A stretch of 64,000 nucleotides of DNA from Fen-1077 sp050014355 (GTDB lineage Bacteria; Chloroflexota; Dehalococcoidia; Dehalococcoidales; RBG-16-60-22). A model generated the notes under the pieces. The model did not search any database, had not been told where the DNA came from, and worked only from the letters and a program-made list of their open reading frames with translations. A program made the position numbers and the translations under genes. The stretch covers positions 1-64,000 of the forward strand of contig JBEKDL010000006.1 in NCBI GenBank assembly GCA_050014355.1. Direction: 5' to 3'. Below, in pieces: positions 8,163 through 15,698 of the stretch (within the stretch, counting starts at the first letter, position 1; each line of letters starts with the position of its first letter).

Positions 8163-8517
8163 AGCGGCGGTGGAGGCGGTACTCAGGGGCGGGGCAAAGA
8201 CAGACAGGCCCGCCCGGATAGCCGAGCTGGAGAAGCAACTGGAGAAGGTCCGCAAGGATATCGCCGAACAGGAGAAGGTGGAGAACTACTGGCGGACGTT
8301 CAACGGGGCTTTCGCCAAGCTGAAGGCGAAATTATTCAAGACCCTGACCCCGGAGGAGAGAGCCTGCATGGACGGTGCGTATCTTTTCCTGCACGCTGGC
8401 TGTGTGGACTTGGTTCGCAGTCTGCCATCGGCCACCGACAAGGGAGAGGGTAACCAGTTCCTGGACAAGGTGGAGATGGGCGAGGCGCTGGCAGAACTCG
8501 GGAATTTAATCAAATAG
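8146..8517 (+). CDS. Hypothetical coiled-coil protein between AAA+ and VWA genes
   Basis: A 123-residue protein whose ATG overlaps the end of the AAA+ gene by 17 bp, indicating translational coupling. It contains a heptad-like segment, RIAELEKQLEKVRKDIAEQEKVENYW (shown here as one helix around residues 23-48), and then a mostly helical C-terminal half. No family is recognised. The coupling suggests a dedicated partner of the AAA+ ATPase or of the VWA protein that follows. Confidence 0.7.
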   Translation: MTTINKAAVEAVLRGGAKTDRPARIAELEKQLEKVRKDIAEQEKVENYWRTFNGAFAKLKAKLFKTLTPEERACMDGAYLFLHAGCVDLVRSLPSATDKGEGNQFLDKVEMGEALAELGNLIK

Positions 8518-8605
8518 TCGAAACGGCGGGAGGCCCGGCTCCCTCCGCCGTGGGGATATGGCCTACCCCACCTGATGATGACAGGCCAGAAAGGAGGGAT
8601 AAAAG

Positions 8606-10702
8606 ATGCAGAGAGAGAGAAGTCTGTCGGACTTCTGGCGGGAAGACAAGTCGGATGACAGGGTGATGGAACTCACCTCCGTCCTGCGTGGGGCTGACAG
8701 CCTCATCGGGGTCATGGGGTCTGGCGTCCGTACCGTGTGGTCAACCGATGGCTCTTCGTCAACCGTGTGGCTGAGGATGATACAGAGTAAGGCCACGGAA
8801 ACCCGGGTTTTCCTGGACTACTCGCCGCTGGCCGACCTGAGGCCTCCCTTCGGTGGGCAGGCCGTCGATGAGGTCATAGGATACGCCGCCCATGAGGGCG
8901 GACATTGCCTGTGGAGCGCCGAGGACACCAAGACCTATGTGGACAATGCCCTGAAAGGGCGCATCATGCCCACGACCAGAGCGACCCGTCCCCACGATGA
9001 CAAGAACCGCTATTGCCCGTGTCCCGTGTGCGAGATTCTCAGGATAGACAATATTCTGGAAGATGCCTTCATCGACTACCACGTAGCGGAAAAGTGGCCG
9101 GTCCTGGGAGAGTACATCCGCTGGGCCAGATACAAGATAGCGGATAGACGCCCCATCGACTACGACCAGATAGCCCGGGAAGCGCGTCCGGGGAGGAACT
9201 GTATTGTGAACCTCTGGATAGCTTGTTCGCTGTATGACAAGCCTCTCCCGGACAAGATGAGTGCTAGGGTCAAGCGGGCGATGACTTTCCTGATGAGCAA
9301 ATCGGTTCAGGCCGTCCAGACGCCGGTAAGCCAACAGCGGGCTAAATTCGCCGTGGAGTGCTGGGAATACCTGAATAAGGAGTTTACGGCCAACGAAGAG
9401 CCGCTTCCCAGACAGCCACCGCCTGCTTTGCCACAGACCGGTATCCCTGGCGTCGGCCAGGCGGGAGGTCAGGGCGAAGGGGAAGGCAAAGGTGGCGGCG
9501 GAGGATCATCCACCGGCCAAGACAATGTCCCGAAAGAGACCAAGCCTGAGGGAAGCTCCGAAGAAACGGACACCGGCAAGGACAATGTCCCAGAAAAGGG
9601 CAAGGCCGAGGGTGAGGGTGAAGAAGCCGAGGCTGGCGAGCCTGAAGGCGACGAGGGTGAAGGCGATGGAGAGGGGGACGTAGGGGGTGAGGGTTCATCT
9701 GATAAAGATGACGAGGCCGAGCCGGAGGCAGAGGCCGAAGCTGGCGAGCCGAAGGCCGAGGGGCAGAAGCAGGCAGGCGGACAGCAGGGCGGCGATGAGC
9801 AGGGAGCTCCCGGGAACCTGGATGATTTCGACATTCGGGAACTCGGAGAAGTACCTGAAAAGGTTATCAAGGAAGTGCTGGACGCCATCGCCCACGAACT
9901 GGAAGACCTCTCCCAGTCGGTAGCCGAGGTTATCAACCAGCCGGTCGGGAGGGTTAACGCCCAGACCAAGATTGCGGATTACGATGGCCCCGCAGCGGAC
10001 AGAGTCCATGCTCAAGTAGAGCCACAAATACAGGAGATGCGGAGGGTGTTCGACAGGCAGGCGCAGGTCAAGTCCCGCCAAATCAAGGGGCTGACCACCG
10101 GGAAACTCGACAGCCGTTCCCTTGCCAGAGTAGGCACGGGAAGCCTGAGGGTTTACAAGAGGCGGGAGGTGCTGGACACTCCCGATATCGCCGTAGGTTT
10201 CCTGGGCGATGCGTCGGGGTCGATGGCACGCAACATGGATATCCTCTACGCTTCGGCCTGTGTCTTTGCGGAGGCGCTGATACGGAAGAAGGGCGTGAAT
10301 TTCCTGGGACTCGTCTACACAGGCGGTAGCTTCGATGTCCAGACGACACGAATATGCGACCGTGCGATGGGTCGGCTCTGTATCGGGAATGTGGACCAGG
10401 GCGGAGGCACTCCGTCCGGGCCGGCGATAGCTTCTATCAAGGTGCTGATGGACAGAAAGCCGGAGAGACAAAAGGTCATTATCCACTTCACCGATGGCTA
10501 CCCCGATGACCAGTACAGCGTGATTTCCGCGGTCAAGGCGGCCCGGAAAGCGGGCTACGCTGTGTGGGCGATAGGTTTGGGGGGGATGGACAAAGCCCTC
10601 GAAGCGCAGTACGGCACTGGCAACTGGGAAACCATCGGCAATATCCGGGAGCTGCCGGCGAAGGTTGGCGAGCTGGTGAAGAAGCTGGTGATTGCGAGAT
10701 AG
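8606..10702 (+). CDS. VWA-domain protein with N-terminal metallopeptidase-like HEGGH motif (CobT-like)
   Basis: A 698-residue protein, ATG behind AAGGAGGGAT. Residues 1-280 are helical and contain YAAHEGGHCLW (HEGGH at 96-100), resembling the zinc-binding motif of the metallopeptidase-like domain found N-terminal to some VWA proteins. Residues about 285-410 form a Gly/Glu/Lys low-complexity linker with a repeated DNVP unit. The C-terminal VWA domain has a MIDAS set: LGDASGSM (about 534-541), the Thr in GGTPSG and TDGYPD (about 630). The architecture matches CobT-like partners of MoxR/CobS AAA+ ATPases. Whether HEGGH is catalytic is not known from sequence alone. Confidence 0.85.
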   Translation: MQRERSLSDFWREDKSDDRVMELTSVLRGADSLIGVMGSGVRTVWSTDGSSSTVWLRMIQSKATETRVFLDYSPLADLRPPFGGQAVDEVIGYAAHEGGHCLWSAEDTKTYVDNALKGRIMPTTRATRPHDDKNRYCPCPVCEILRIDNILEDAFIDYHVAEKWPVLGEYIRWARYKIADRRPIDYDQIAREARPGRNCIVNLWIACSLYDKPLPDKMSARVKRAMTFLMSKSVQAVQTPVSQQRAKFAVECWEYLNKEFTANEEPLPRQPPPALPQTGIPGVGQAGGQGEGEGKGGGGGSSTGQDNVPKETKPEGSSEETDTGKDNVPEKGKAEGEGEEAEAGEPEGDEGEGDGEGDVGGEGSSDKDDEAEPEAEAEAGEPKAEGQKQAGGQQGGDEQGAPGNLDDFDIRELGEVPEKVIKEVLDAIAHELEDLSQSVAEVINQPVGRVNAQTKIADYDGPAADRVHAQVEPQIQEMRRVFDRQAQVKSRQIKGLTTGKLDSRSLARVGTGSLRVYKRREVLDTPDIAVGFLGDASGSMARNMDILYASACVFAEALIRKKGVNFLGLVYTGGSFDVQTTRICDRAMGRLCIGNVDQGGGTPSGPAIASIKVLMDRKPERQKVIIHFTDGYPDDQYSVISAVKAARKAGYAVWAIGLGGMDKALEAQYGTGNWETIGNIRELPAKVGELVKKLVIAR

Positions 10703-10708
10703 CTTGCA

Positions 10709-10780
10709 CCTCCCGCAAGGGAGGGTTCGTAGTGTTGGTCATTTGACCCTCGGGAGGGGAGACAAAACCTCCCCTCTCGC
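10709..10780 (+). other. Intergenic RNA hairpins
   Basis: Two strong stems lie between the VWA gene and the next small gene. The first is CCTCCC/GGGAGG closed by a GCAA tetraloop (10709-10724). The second is GAGGGGAG/CTCCCCTC with a short A-rich loop (about 10754-10776). Neither has a proper T run, so they look like mRNA stabilising or processing elements rather than terminators. Confidence 0.5.
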
Positions 10781-10825
10781 AGTCGAGTGACGAACACTCG
10801 GAATATTTCTGAAAGGGGGATAACT

Positions 10826-11020
10826 ATGGCGCAGTACACGAAACAGGAGGCGGTCGAGGTCTTGAAGGTCGGCAAGGCTTCGATGGAGGTCGCCAAGACC
10901 AAGGATGAGGCTATCGCCATCCTGACAGAAGTGGGCAAAGAGGTCGGATATAAGCCCACTTTCCGCTGTCTGGTCTTGGGCCAGAATCCCGAACAGGCAA
11001 TTACGTGGGGAGGTAATTAA
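10826..11020 (+). CDS. Small hypothetical protein
   Basis: A 64-residue protein. I prefer ATG 10826, which follows GAAAGGGGGATAA, over the upstream in-frame GTG at 10787. The sequence is mainly one helical region, EAVEVLKVGKASMEVAKTK, followed by FRCLVLGQNPEQAITWGG. No family is recognised. It is followed two bases later by another small gene. Confidence 0.6.
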   Translation: MAQYTKQEAVEVLKVGKASMEVAKTKDEAIAILTEVGKEVGYKPTFRCLVLGQNPEQAITWGGN

Positions 11021-11021
11021 C

Positions 11022-11267
11022 ATGGGCGCAAATAAGCGAGATTGGGAAGACAGGGTTATCGAGAAGTCCGAGGAACTGGCACAGGAACGCTACAACACGG
11101 ATTTCAGCCAGCTTTCGCCACCGTTACAGATGAAAACCTGGCTGGATGCCGAGCATGAGGTCAACGACCAGATAGCCAGCGAAATGGATGCGCTCCGGGA
11201 CAGAATACGTGAGCAGGGCATCGACCACTGGGCTGAGTTGGAGCTGGGCAGGAGACTCGGAAAATAA
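11022..11267 (+). CDS. Small hypothetical charged helical protein
   Basis: An 81-residue protein, ATG at 11022 with GGGGAGG upstream and only 1 bp after the previous stop. It is highly charged and predicted helical throughout (DWEDRVIEKSEELAQERY, then EMDALRDRIREQG). No family is recognised. Co-translation with the 64-residue protein suggests the two act together. Confidence 0.6.
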   Translation: MGANKRDWEDRVIEKSEELAQERYNTDFSQLSPPLQMKTWLDAEHEVNDQIASEMDALRDRIREQGIDHWAELELGRRLGK

Positions 11268-11289
11268 GTGCTCATCTCTCCACTCATGG

Positions 11290-11385
11290 GGCGTCAGGAT
11301 AAGTTTTTTGTTAAAAAATCGCAAAAAACACGCTTGACGCCTCCCAGTGGGGCGATGAACCCCAAATAATCTGAAAGGGGGATAA
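11290..11385 (+). other. Structured leader upstream of ku
   Basis: The 192-bp gap before ku has an outer stem GGCGTCA (11290-11296) pairing with TGACGCC (11335-11341), enclosing an inner TTTTTT/AAAAAA hairpin (11304-11318). At 11372-11385 lies another copy of the operon's TGAAAGGGGGATAA leader, but here no reading frame follows it. That may mean a small gene was lost, or that the motif has a role beyond ribosome binding. Confidence 0.45.
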
Positions 11386-11459
11386 CCGACAGCAAGAGAG
11401 GTGGCAAAAGGTATCACAAGGTAACCCGGGAAATATTTTATGAAAGGAGAAACCAAACT

Positions 11460-12254
11460 ATGGCTCCAAGACCTACATGGAAAGGCGGGATGGGCTTCGG
11501 TATGGTCAACGTACCCGTGAAGCTCTTCACCGCCACGGACGAGAAAACTATCCACTTCAACAACATACACCGGGAGTGCAAGACGAAGCTGAACCAGCCG
11601 AAGGTCTGCCCTACCTGTAAGAAGGAAGTCGAGACCAAGGACATGGTGAAGGGCTACGAGGTCGGCGACAACCAGTGGGTGTTCCTGGAAGATTCCGATT
11701 TCGCCGCTGTCCGGCTAAAGTCGCTCAAGGCGATGGAAGTGCTGGAGTTCGTCGATGGCGCCGGGATAGATCCCCGACACTATGACCAGTCCTACTTCGT
11801 CGCCCCGGATGAGGCCGGCGCCAAAGCCTTCTCCCTCTTTCTTCAGGCTATGGCCAAGGTGAATATGGTGGGAGTCGTCAAGCTCACCTTCAAGACCAAG
11901 GAAAAGCTGGCGACCATCCGGGCTTTCGGCAAGGTCATTCTTCTCCAGACACTCTTCTACGCCGATGAACTGAAGCCGGCCCAGGATATCCAAGTCGCTC
12001 TGCCCGAGGTTTCCGAGCGAGAGTTGGAGATGGGCATGACCCTCATCAAGACACTGGCATCAGGCAAGGCGGATATGACCAAGTACCACGATAACTACCG
12101 GGAAGCCCTGATGAAGGTCATTCAGGCGAAGGTAGCGGGCGAAGTCATCACGGTGGAGGCGGTGCCCGAGGAGAAACCTATGGACCTGGTGGATGCTCTC
12201 ATGGCTTCCATCAACGCCGAGCAGAAGAAGAAGGAAACGGCGGGGGTGGCCTAA
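11460..12254 (+). CDS. ku: Ku protein, DNA double-strand-break end binder
   Basis: A 264-residue bacterial Ku, ATG behind AAAGGAG. The hallmark start (WKGGMGFGMVNVPVKLFTAT) and the Ku core (KGYEVGDNQWVFLEDSDF, later MVGVVKLTFKTKEKLATIR) are clear. The family forms a homodimer that threads onto broken DNA ends and recruits a ligase. A Cys pair (CPTCKKEV, about residues 44-51) after an earlier Cys gives a possible zinc ribbon. Its stop codon overlaps the ATG of the ligase gene, so it encodes the first half of a minimal non-homologous end joining pair. The length is normal and the C-terminal extension is short and charged. Confidence 0.93.
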   Translation: MAPRPTWKGGMGFGMVNVPVKLFTATDEKTIHFNNIHRECKTKLNQPKVCPTCKKEVETKDMVKGYEVGDNQWVFLEDSDFAAVRLKSLKAMEVLEFVDGAGIDPRHYDQSYFVAPDEAGAKAFSLFLQAMAKVNMVGVVKLTFKTKEKLATIRAFGKVILLQTLFYADELKPAQDIQVALPEVSERELEMGMTLIKTLASGKADMTKYHDNYREALMKVIQAKVAGEVITVEAVPEEKPMDLVDALMASINAEQKKKETAGVA

Positions 12255-13207
12255 TGGAAGCCGTGAAACCCATGCTGGCGGAAACAGCGACGGAAGCATT
12301 TGATGACCCTAACTACATTTACGAATGGAAATACAACGGAGTAAGGATTATCGGTCGCAAGCAGGGCGGGTCGGCCTCACTTCAAGGACGGAGTGGGGCC
12401 GACTTCACGTCACAGTTCCCGGAACTGGCTGACCTGGCCAAGTATATCAATGCGTCCAGCGCGGATATCGATGGGGAGGTGGTCTGTCTCGGAGAGAACG
12501 GCCTGCCCGACTTCAACCGCATCCAGAACCGCATCGGGAAGCGAGAGCCGCTGGTCATCCAGAACATGGCCAGGCAGTATCCAGCCACGTTCATGGTCTT
12601 TGACGTGACCGCGGTGGAGGACTACGACCTGACGGCCGGTGGGAAAGCTCAGGCTACCCTGATGCAGCGCAAGGAGCTCCTCCAGAAGATTCTTGTTCCG
12701 GACGGAGTGGTCAAGCTGTCTCCCTGGGTTGACGGCAAAGGCAAGGAACTGCACCAGAAGGCCGTCGACCTCAATCAGGAAGGCATCATGGCCAAGACCA
12801 AGAACGGACTCTACTATCCCGGCGGCAGGAACAAGGACTGGCTGAAGCTCAAAGTCCCGAAGTACGCCAATTTCGTCATCTGCGGCTTTACGAAGGGGAC
12901 TGGCTGGCGCCAGGACATGATGGGGGCAATCGTACTCGGGAAGCCCGAAAACGGCACGCTCCGATGGGTCGGGTGCGCTGGGTCGGGTTTCCAGCTCAAG
13001 GTGCTCCAGGACTTGTTTCAGGCTCTCCAGACTATCAGGACAGAAGATAGCCCGTTCCCGCCCGGGACGAAAGTGCCTGACCTGTTGAGCTGGGTCAGGC
13101 CGATGCTCGTGGCCTCCGTGAAGTATTACGACATCACGAAGACGGGACAGCTCATCTGGCCCATCTTCCAGAGGGTAAGAACTGAATTAACACCGGAGGA
13201 GGTGTAA
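12254..13207 (+). CDS. ATP-dependent DNA ligase (LigD ligase-domain type)
   Basis: A 317-residue stand-alone ligase equivalent to the ligase domain of LigD, without polymerase or nuclease domains. Motif I is EWKYNGVR with the adenylated Lys at residue 26; the usual KxDG is KYNG here, an Asp to Asn change. Motif III DIDGEVV, motif IV EGIMAK and motif V WLKLKV are present, followed by an OB-fold region (FVICGFTKGTGWR, then GAIVLG). The ATG overlaps the ku stop, so the two are coupled. Presumably it seals ends held by Ku. The motif I change may alter metal or nick handling, but the other catalytic motifs look intact. Confidence 0.9.
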   Translation: MEAVKPMLAETATEAFDDPNYIYEWKYNGVRIIGRKQGGSASLQGRSGADFTSQFPELADLAKYINASSADIDGEVVCLGENGLPDFNRIQNRIGKREPLVIQNMARQYPATFMVFDVTAVEDYDLTAGGKAQATLMQRKELLQKILVPDGVVKLSPWVDGKGKELHQKAVDLNQEGIMAKTKNGLYYPGGRNKDWLKLKVPKYANFVICGFTKGTGWRQDMMGAIVLGKPENGTLRWVGCAGSGFQLKVLQDLFQALQTIRTEDSPFPPGTKVPDLLSWVRPMLVASVKYYDITKTGQLIWPIFQRVRTELTPEEV

Positions 13208-13208
13208 T

Positions 13209-13604
13209 ATGGCAGACCAAAATGGTCGAATCAGGAAACGTCAGAGCTACCAGATGTGGCTCGGCCTTTCCAAGTTTCTCGATGGGAAGCTGAGCAAGCA
13301 GGAGATAATGATGCGTATGCACAGTCTCCTGAACGGCGCCAGCGCCTATGGCTCCATCACCAAGGCAGAGTACAGCAGGGAAAGCCTCGAGCTGGTCATG
13401 CAGGACATGGCTACGCCGGCAGGATTAAATGTCGAGGGGGCAGACGTAAAGGTCGGAGGGAGCTATTCCGGCGATGAGCTCATGGAGGCTCTCGGGGGAG
13501 ATATGCACGACGGACTGTATGCCATTGGAAATGACAAGACCATTGTCGTTGCCGAGGATGAAGGGAACGATAACTACAAGGTACTGTCCGTGCTGGCGAG
13601 GTGA
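13209..13604 (+). CDS. Hypothetical protein downstream of ligase
   Basis: A 131-residue protein, ATG directly after GGAGGAGGTG and 1 bp behind the ligase stop. The N-terminal 60 residues are basic and helical (GRIRKRQSYQMWLGLSKFL). The remainder is acidic and Gly-rich, with a strand-like end (DKTIVVAEDEGNDNYKVLSV). No family is recognised. Tight spacing makes it part of the repair side of the operon. Confidence 0.65.
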   Translation: MADQNGRIRKRQSYQMWLGLSKFLDGKLSKQEIMMRMHSLLNGASAYGSITKAEYSRESLELVMQDMATPAGLNVEGADVKVGGSYSGDELMEALGGDMHDGLYAIGNDKTIVVAEDEGNDNYKVLSVLAR

Positions 13605-13631
13605 AGCTATGGCGATGAATAAGAGCTCCTG

Positions 13632-14408
13632 GTGACCGGCGGGCCAAGAGGGACTTATCGCAGTCGGACGACATCTACCTACAAGCTGAAGGACCCCGAG
13701 TTGGTGAGGGAGTGCTTGGAGAAGTTGTCTGTGATTAAGGAAGGCCAAGAAGAGGGAGAAATCCCGACTGACCTGTTTGACTTCATCCTCGGCCACGACC
13801 AGGTGAAAGACCTGCTCTGGAAGTCTATCAATGCAGAGAGACCGGTGCATATCCTCTTGGTGGGTCCCCCAGCAACAGCAAAGAGTATGTTCCTTGGAGA
13901 GTTGGGCCGGCTGCCGTTTTCACGATTTGCCTTGGGAGGCAGCACAAGAAAGGGCGGATTGGAAGACTACCTGCTTGAGTTTCGCCCACGATATCTCATC
14001 ATAGATGAAATTGACAAGATGGATATGCGGGACATGAGCGTGCTGCTGTCGCTGATGGAGAGCGGGGTCGTGGCCAGGTTGAAGAAGCGTATGAGGGAGA
14101 CGGAGATAATGACGACATGGGTATTGGGAGGTGCGAATAGGGATGAGCATATCTGGCCCGAGCTGAAGAGTCGATTCTTCACCGTTCACCTGAAGGAGTA
14201 CTCCGAGGCCGACTTCTTGCAGATATCCGAGACAGTACTCATCACTCGTGAGAAGGTTGACCCGGGACTCGCCACTTTTATAGCCGCGAACCTGGCTCGA
14301 CATACTCGAGACGTGCGTGAGGCTATCCATTTTGGGAGACTATGTAAGACTGAGGAAGATGTGAAAGGCCTTCTTCAACTGAAGTTCCCTGGCAGGGGAC
14401 TTTTCTAA
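13632..14408 (+). CDS. AAA+ ATPase, second of the operon
   Basis: A 258-residue AAA+ ATPase with Walker A GPPATAKS (about 78-85), Walker B LIIDEIDK (about 122-129), sensor 1 VLGGANRD, an arginine-finger candidate in LKSRFF and a lid helix (RHTRDVREAIHFG). The overall form is closest to RuvB/MoxR/MCM-like ATPases. The frame opens at GTG 13632, just after a tiny ATG frame (13610-13636) whose TGA overlaps that GTG, which suggests coupled initiation; no strong ribosome site is seen. It is the last gene before the terminator. An ATPase acting on DNA or on the partner complex is plausible. Confidence 0.75.
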   Translation: MTGGPRGTYRSRTTSTYKLKDPELVRECLEKLSVIKEGQEEGEIPTDLFDFILGHDQVKDLLWKSINAERPVHILLVGPPATAKSMFLGELGRLPFSRFALGGSTRKGGLEDYLLEFRPRYLIIDEIDKMDMRDMSVLLSLMESGVVARLKKRMRETEIMTTWVLGGANRDEHIWPELKSRFFTVHLKEYSEADFLQISETVLITREKVDPGLATFIAANLARHTRDVREAIHFGRLCKTEEDVKGLLQLKFPGRGLF

Positions 14409-14432
14409 TTTCCCTATCGTTTATCATAGATG

Positions 14433-14466
14433 AAAAGGAGCCAGGACATAGAGCCTGGCCCCTTTT
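14433..14466 (+). terminator. Terminator of the 6393-14408 operon
   Basis: AAAAGGAGCCAGG pairs with CCTGGCCCCTTTT with one mismatch around an 8-nt loop and ends in a TTTTCTTTT run, 24 bp after the stop codon. The A tract on the left arm makes it usable on both strands. Confidence 0.8.
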
Positions 14467-14469
14467 CTT

Positions 14470-14947
14470 TTGAATGGCTGTCTTTAGTGGAAGCCAACTT
14501 AGCTCCGACCTAAATGCAGCAGCAAAGAGGGTTGCAGTCTCTCCACGGACCATCTCCATATAACCTTCCGCGGCCACACTCACACTATCCACAAAGGAGA
14601 TGTCCATGGACTGCCCATTGCCCAATTCTCTAATCTCATTTTCCAATACACTTTGTATCCCTGGTATAGTTCCATTGTGGACATCGTTTAGTGTTAGTCT
14701 GTGGATAGCCAGCCCGAGCATTGAATGATAAAGCTAGGCCAGCACACATGGCGATGCGGGAAAGGAGACGAAGATACTTTCCTTTAGCGTTATCCACGAG
14801 CTTTCCTCTACTTTTATAAAATCCCAGGTGGTAAGAGTTCATCGTATCCAGCCACAAGAGGGGGGACCCCCTTATTCCCTTTACTATTAGATGACAATTG
14901 AGCCTCCATGTCCTTCTATGTCCTTTGATTTTCATCCTCGTTAACAC
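14470..14947 (-). pseudogene. Polyprenyl diphosphate synthase remnant, two frames with internal deletion
   Basis: Two minus-strand frames carry matching pieces of an isoprenyl diphosphate synthase. The N-terminal piece (about 14729-14947) reads TMNSYHLGFYKSRGKL and then GKYLRLLSRIAMCAGLAL, like the YHLG and GKRLRP segments of the family. The C-terminal piece (14470-14721) reads GNGQSMDISF and then YMEMVRGETATLFAAA, like the GQxLD and YxxMxxxKTAxLF segments. The first aspartate-rich DDxxD region that should lie between them is missing and the frame changes, so the enzyme cannot be active. It marks old chromosomal or previously imported DNA at the right edge of the operon cassette. Confidence 0.65.
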
Positions 14948-14968
14948 CTCCCTTTTCCCTATTGGGAT

Positions 14969-14992
14969 GCGTATAACGCCAATTAAACGCTT
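14969..14992 (+). repeat. Second copy of the operator-like motif
   Basis: GCGT at 14969 followed by AATTAAACGCTT at 14981-14992 closely matches 6283-6306, including a 12-bp exact direct repeat (6295-6306 and 14981-14992). The copies bracket the operon and its terminator, 8.7 kb apart. They may be a shared regulator site or the footprint of the cassette's insertion. Confidence 0.45.
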
Positions 14993-15468
14993 AGTATTTC
15001 AGCCTGATTTCCTCCCCTAACTTCTCCTCTGAAACATCGCCCTGGGTCATCAGCAACCAGAGCCTCTTCAGCGATTCTTGGTCGATTATCACACTAGTGC
15101 TGGTGAAAGTGGTGCCGCAACTTCCTCAAGGAGGTGTCCGATGCTTCCCCAGGAATCTAATTTACGTCCTCGGGATACTTCCGGGGATTATTCCCCGAGG
15201 AAACGTTGAAGCTGAGGTCGGGGACACTTCGGGGAAATCGTTGAAGCTAAAGCGGGGAACAGTCGGGGAAAGCCAGGGATGCTTCGGGGAAACTGTTGAA
15301 GCTAAAGCGGGTAGTTTTCGAGGAAAGCCTATAGATGTCGTCGTATTTATTTGGGGAATCATGGTTGACAGTTATGGAAACATTGTTGTGTAGAACAGCG
15401 TGCAATTCCCAAAACACTTATGAAAATATAGGAAATATACTAAACTTCGCTTAAAGATATATTGCACC
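14993..15468. other. Gene-poor region with imperfect direct repeats
   Basis: At about 15197, 15231 and 15291 the unit CGGGGAAA..GTTGAAGCTAAAGCGGG recurs with changes, between other GGGGA-rich stretches. The frames that cross it (plus 15097-15393, minus 15162-15362) have low complexity and look like repeat artefacts. No gene or RNA is supported here. Confidence 0.45.
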
Positions 15469-15663
15469 TCAAACCGTGAGGTTGGTATCTGCCCTCTTTT
15501 GCTCCCTCTGAATCTTCTCCAGTATGGCCTCTTCCAGCCACTTTCCCATTGTCATCCTCTTAATAACGGCAGCTACCCGGGCTTGGTGGAGAATATCAGG
15601 ATCAACCCTAACACTGGTGTTCGGTTTCATTCCAGTCCTAGGTCTACCTGTACGCTTTTTCAT
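15469..15663 (-). CDS. Ribbon-helix-helix (Arc/CopG-like) DNA-binding protein
   Basis: A 64-residue protein: basic N-terminus KKRTGRPRTGM, then the strand TSVRVDPDIL and two helices (HQARVAAVIKRMTMGKWLEEAILEKIQ), the standard RHH layout of small repressors and antitoxins. The ATG lies about seven bases from a near-consensus -10 box, so the mRNA is probably leaderless. There is no toxin gene beside it. Repeats TGTAATGTC/TGTAATACT in its promoter suggest autoregulation. Confidence 0.75.
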   Translation of the reverse strand: MKKRTGRPRTGMKPNTSVRVDPDILHQARVAAVIKRMTMGKWLEEAILEKIQREQKRADTNLTV

Positions 15664-15669
15664 GAGTTT

Positions 15670-15698
15670 ATTGTAATGTCTGTAATACTAAATGTCAA
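15670..15698 (-). promoter_or_regulatory. Promoter of the RHH gene
   Basis: On the minus strand, -35 TTGACA (15698-15693) and -10 TACAAT (15675-15670) are separated by exactly 17 bp. The ATG at 15663 falls where transcription should begin. Two TGTAAT direct repeats nine bases apart overlap the element. Confidence 0.7.

Noticed and set aside
6393..14408. Prophage or conjugative-plasmid backbone
   Set aside because: No capsid, tail, terminase, relaxase, replication initiator or integrase gene is recognisable; only AAA+, VWA, Ku, ligase and small proteins.
15097..15393. 98-aa plus-strand and 66-aa minus-strand frames
   Set aside because: They run over imperfect nucleotide repeats, have low complexity and no ribosome site.
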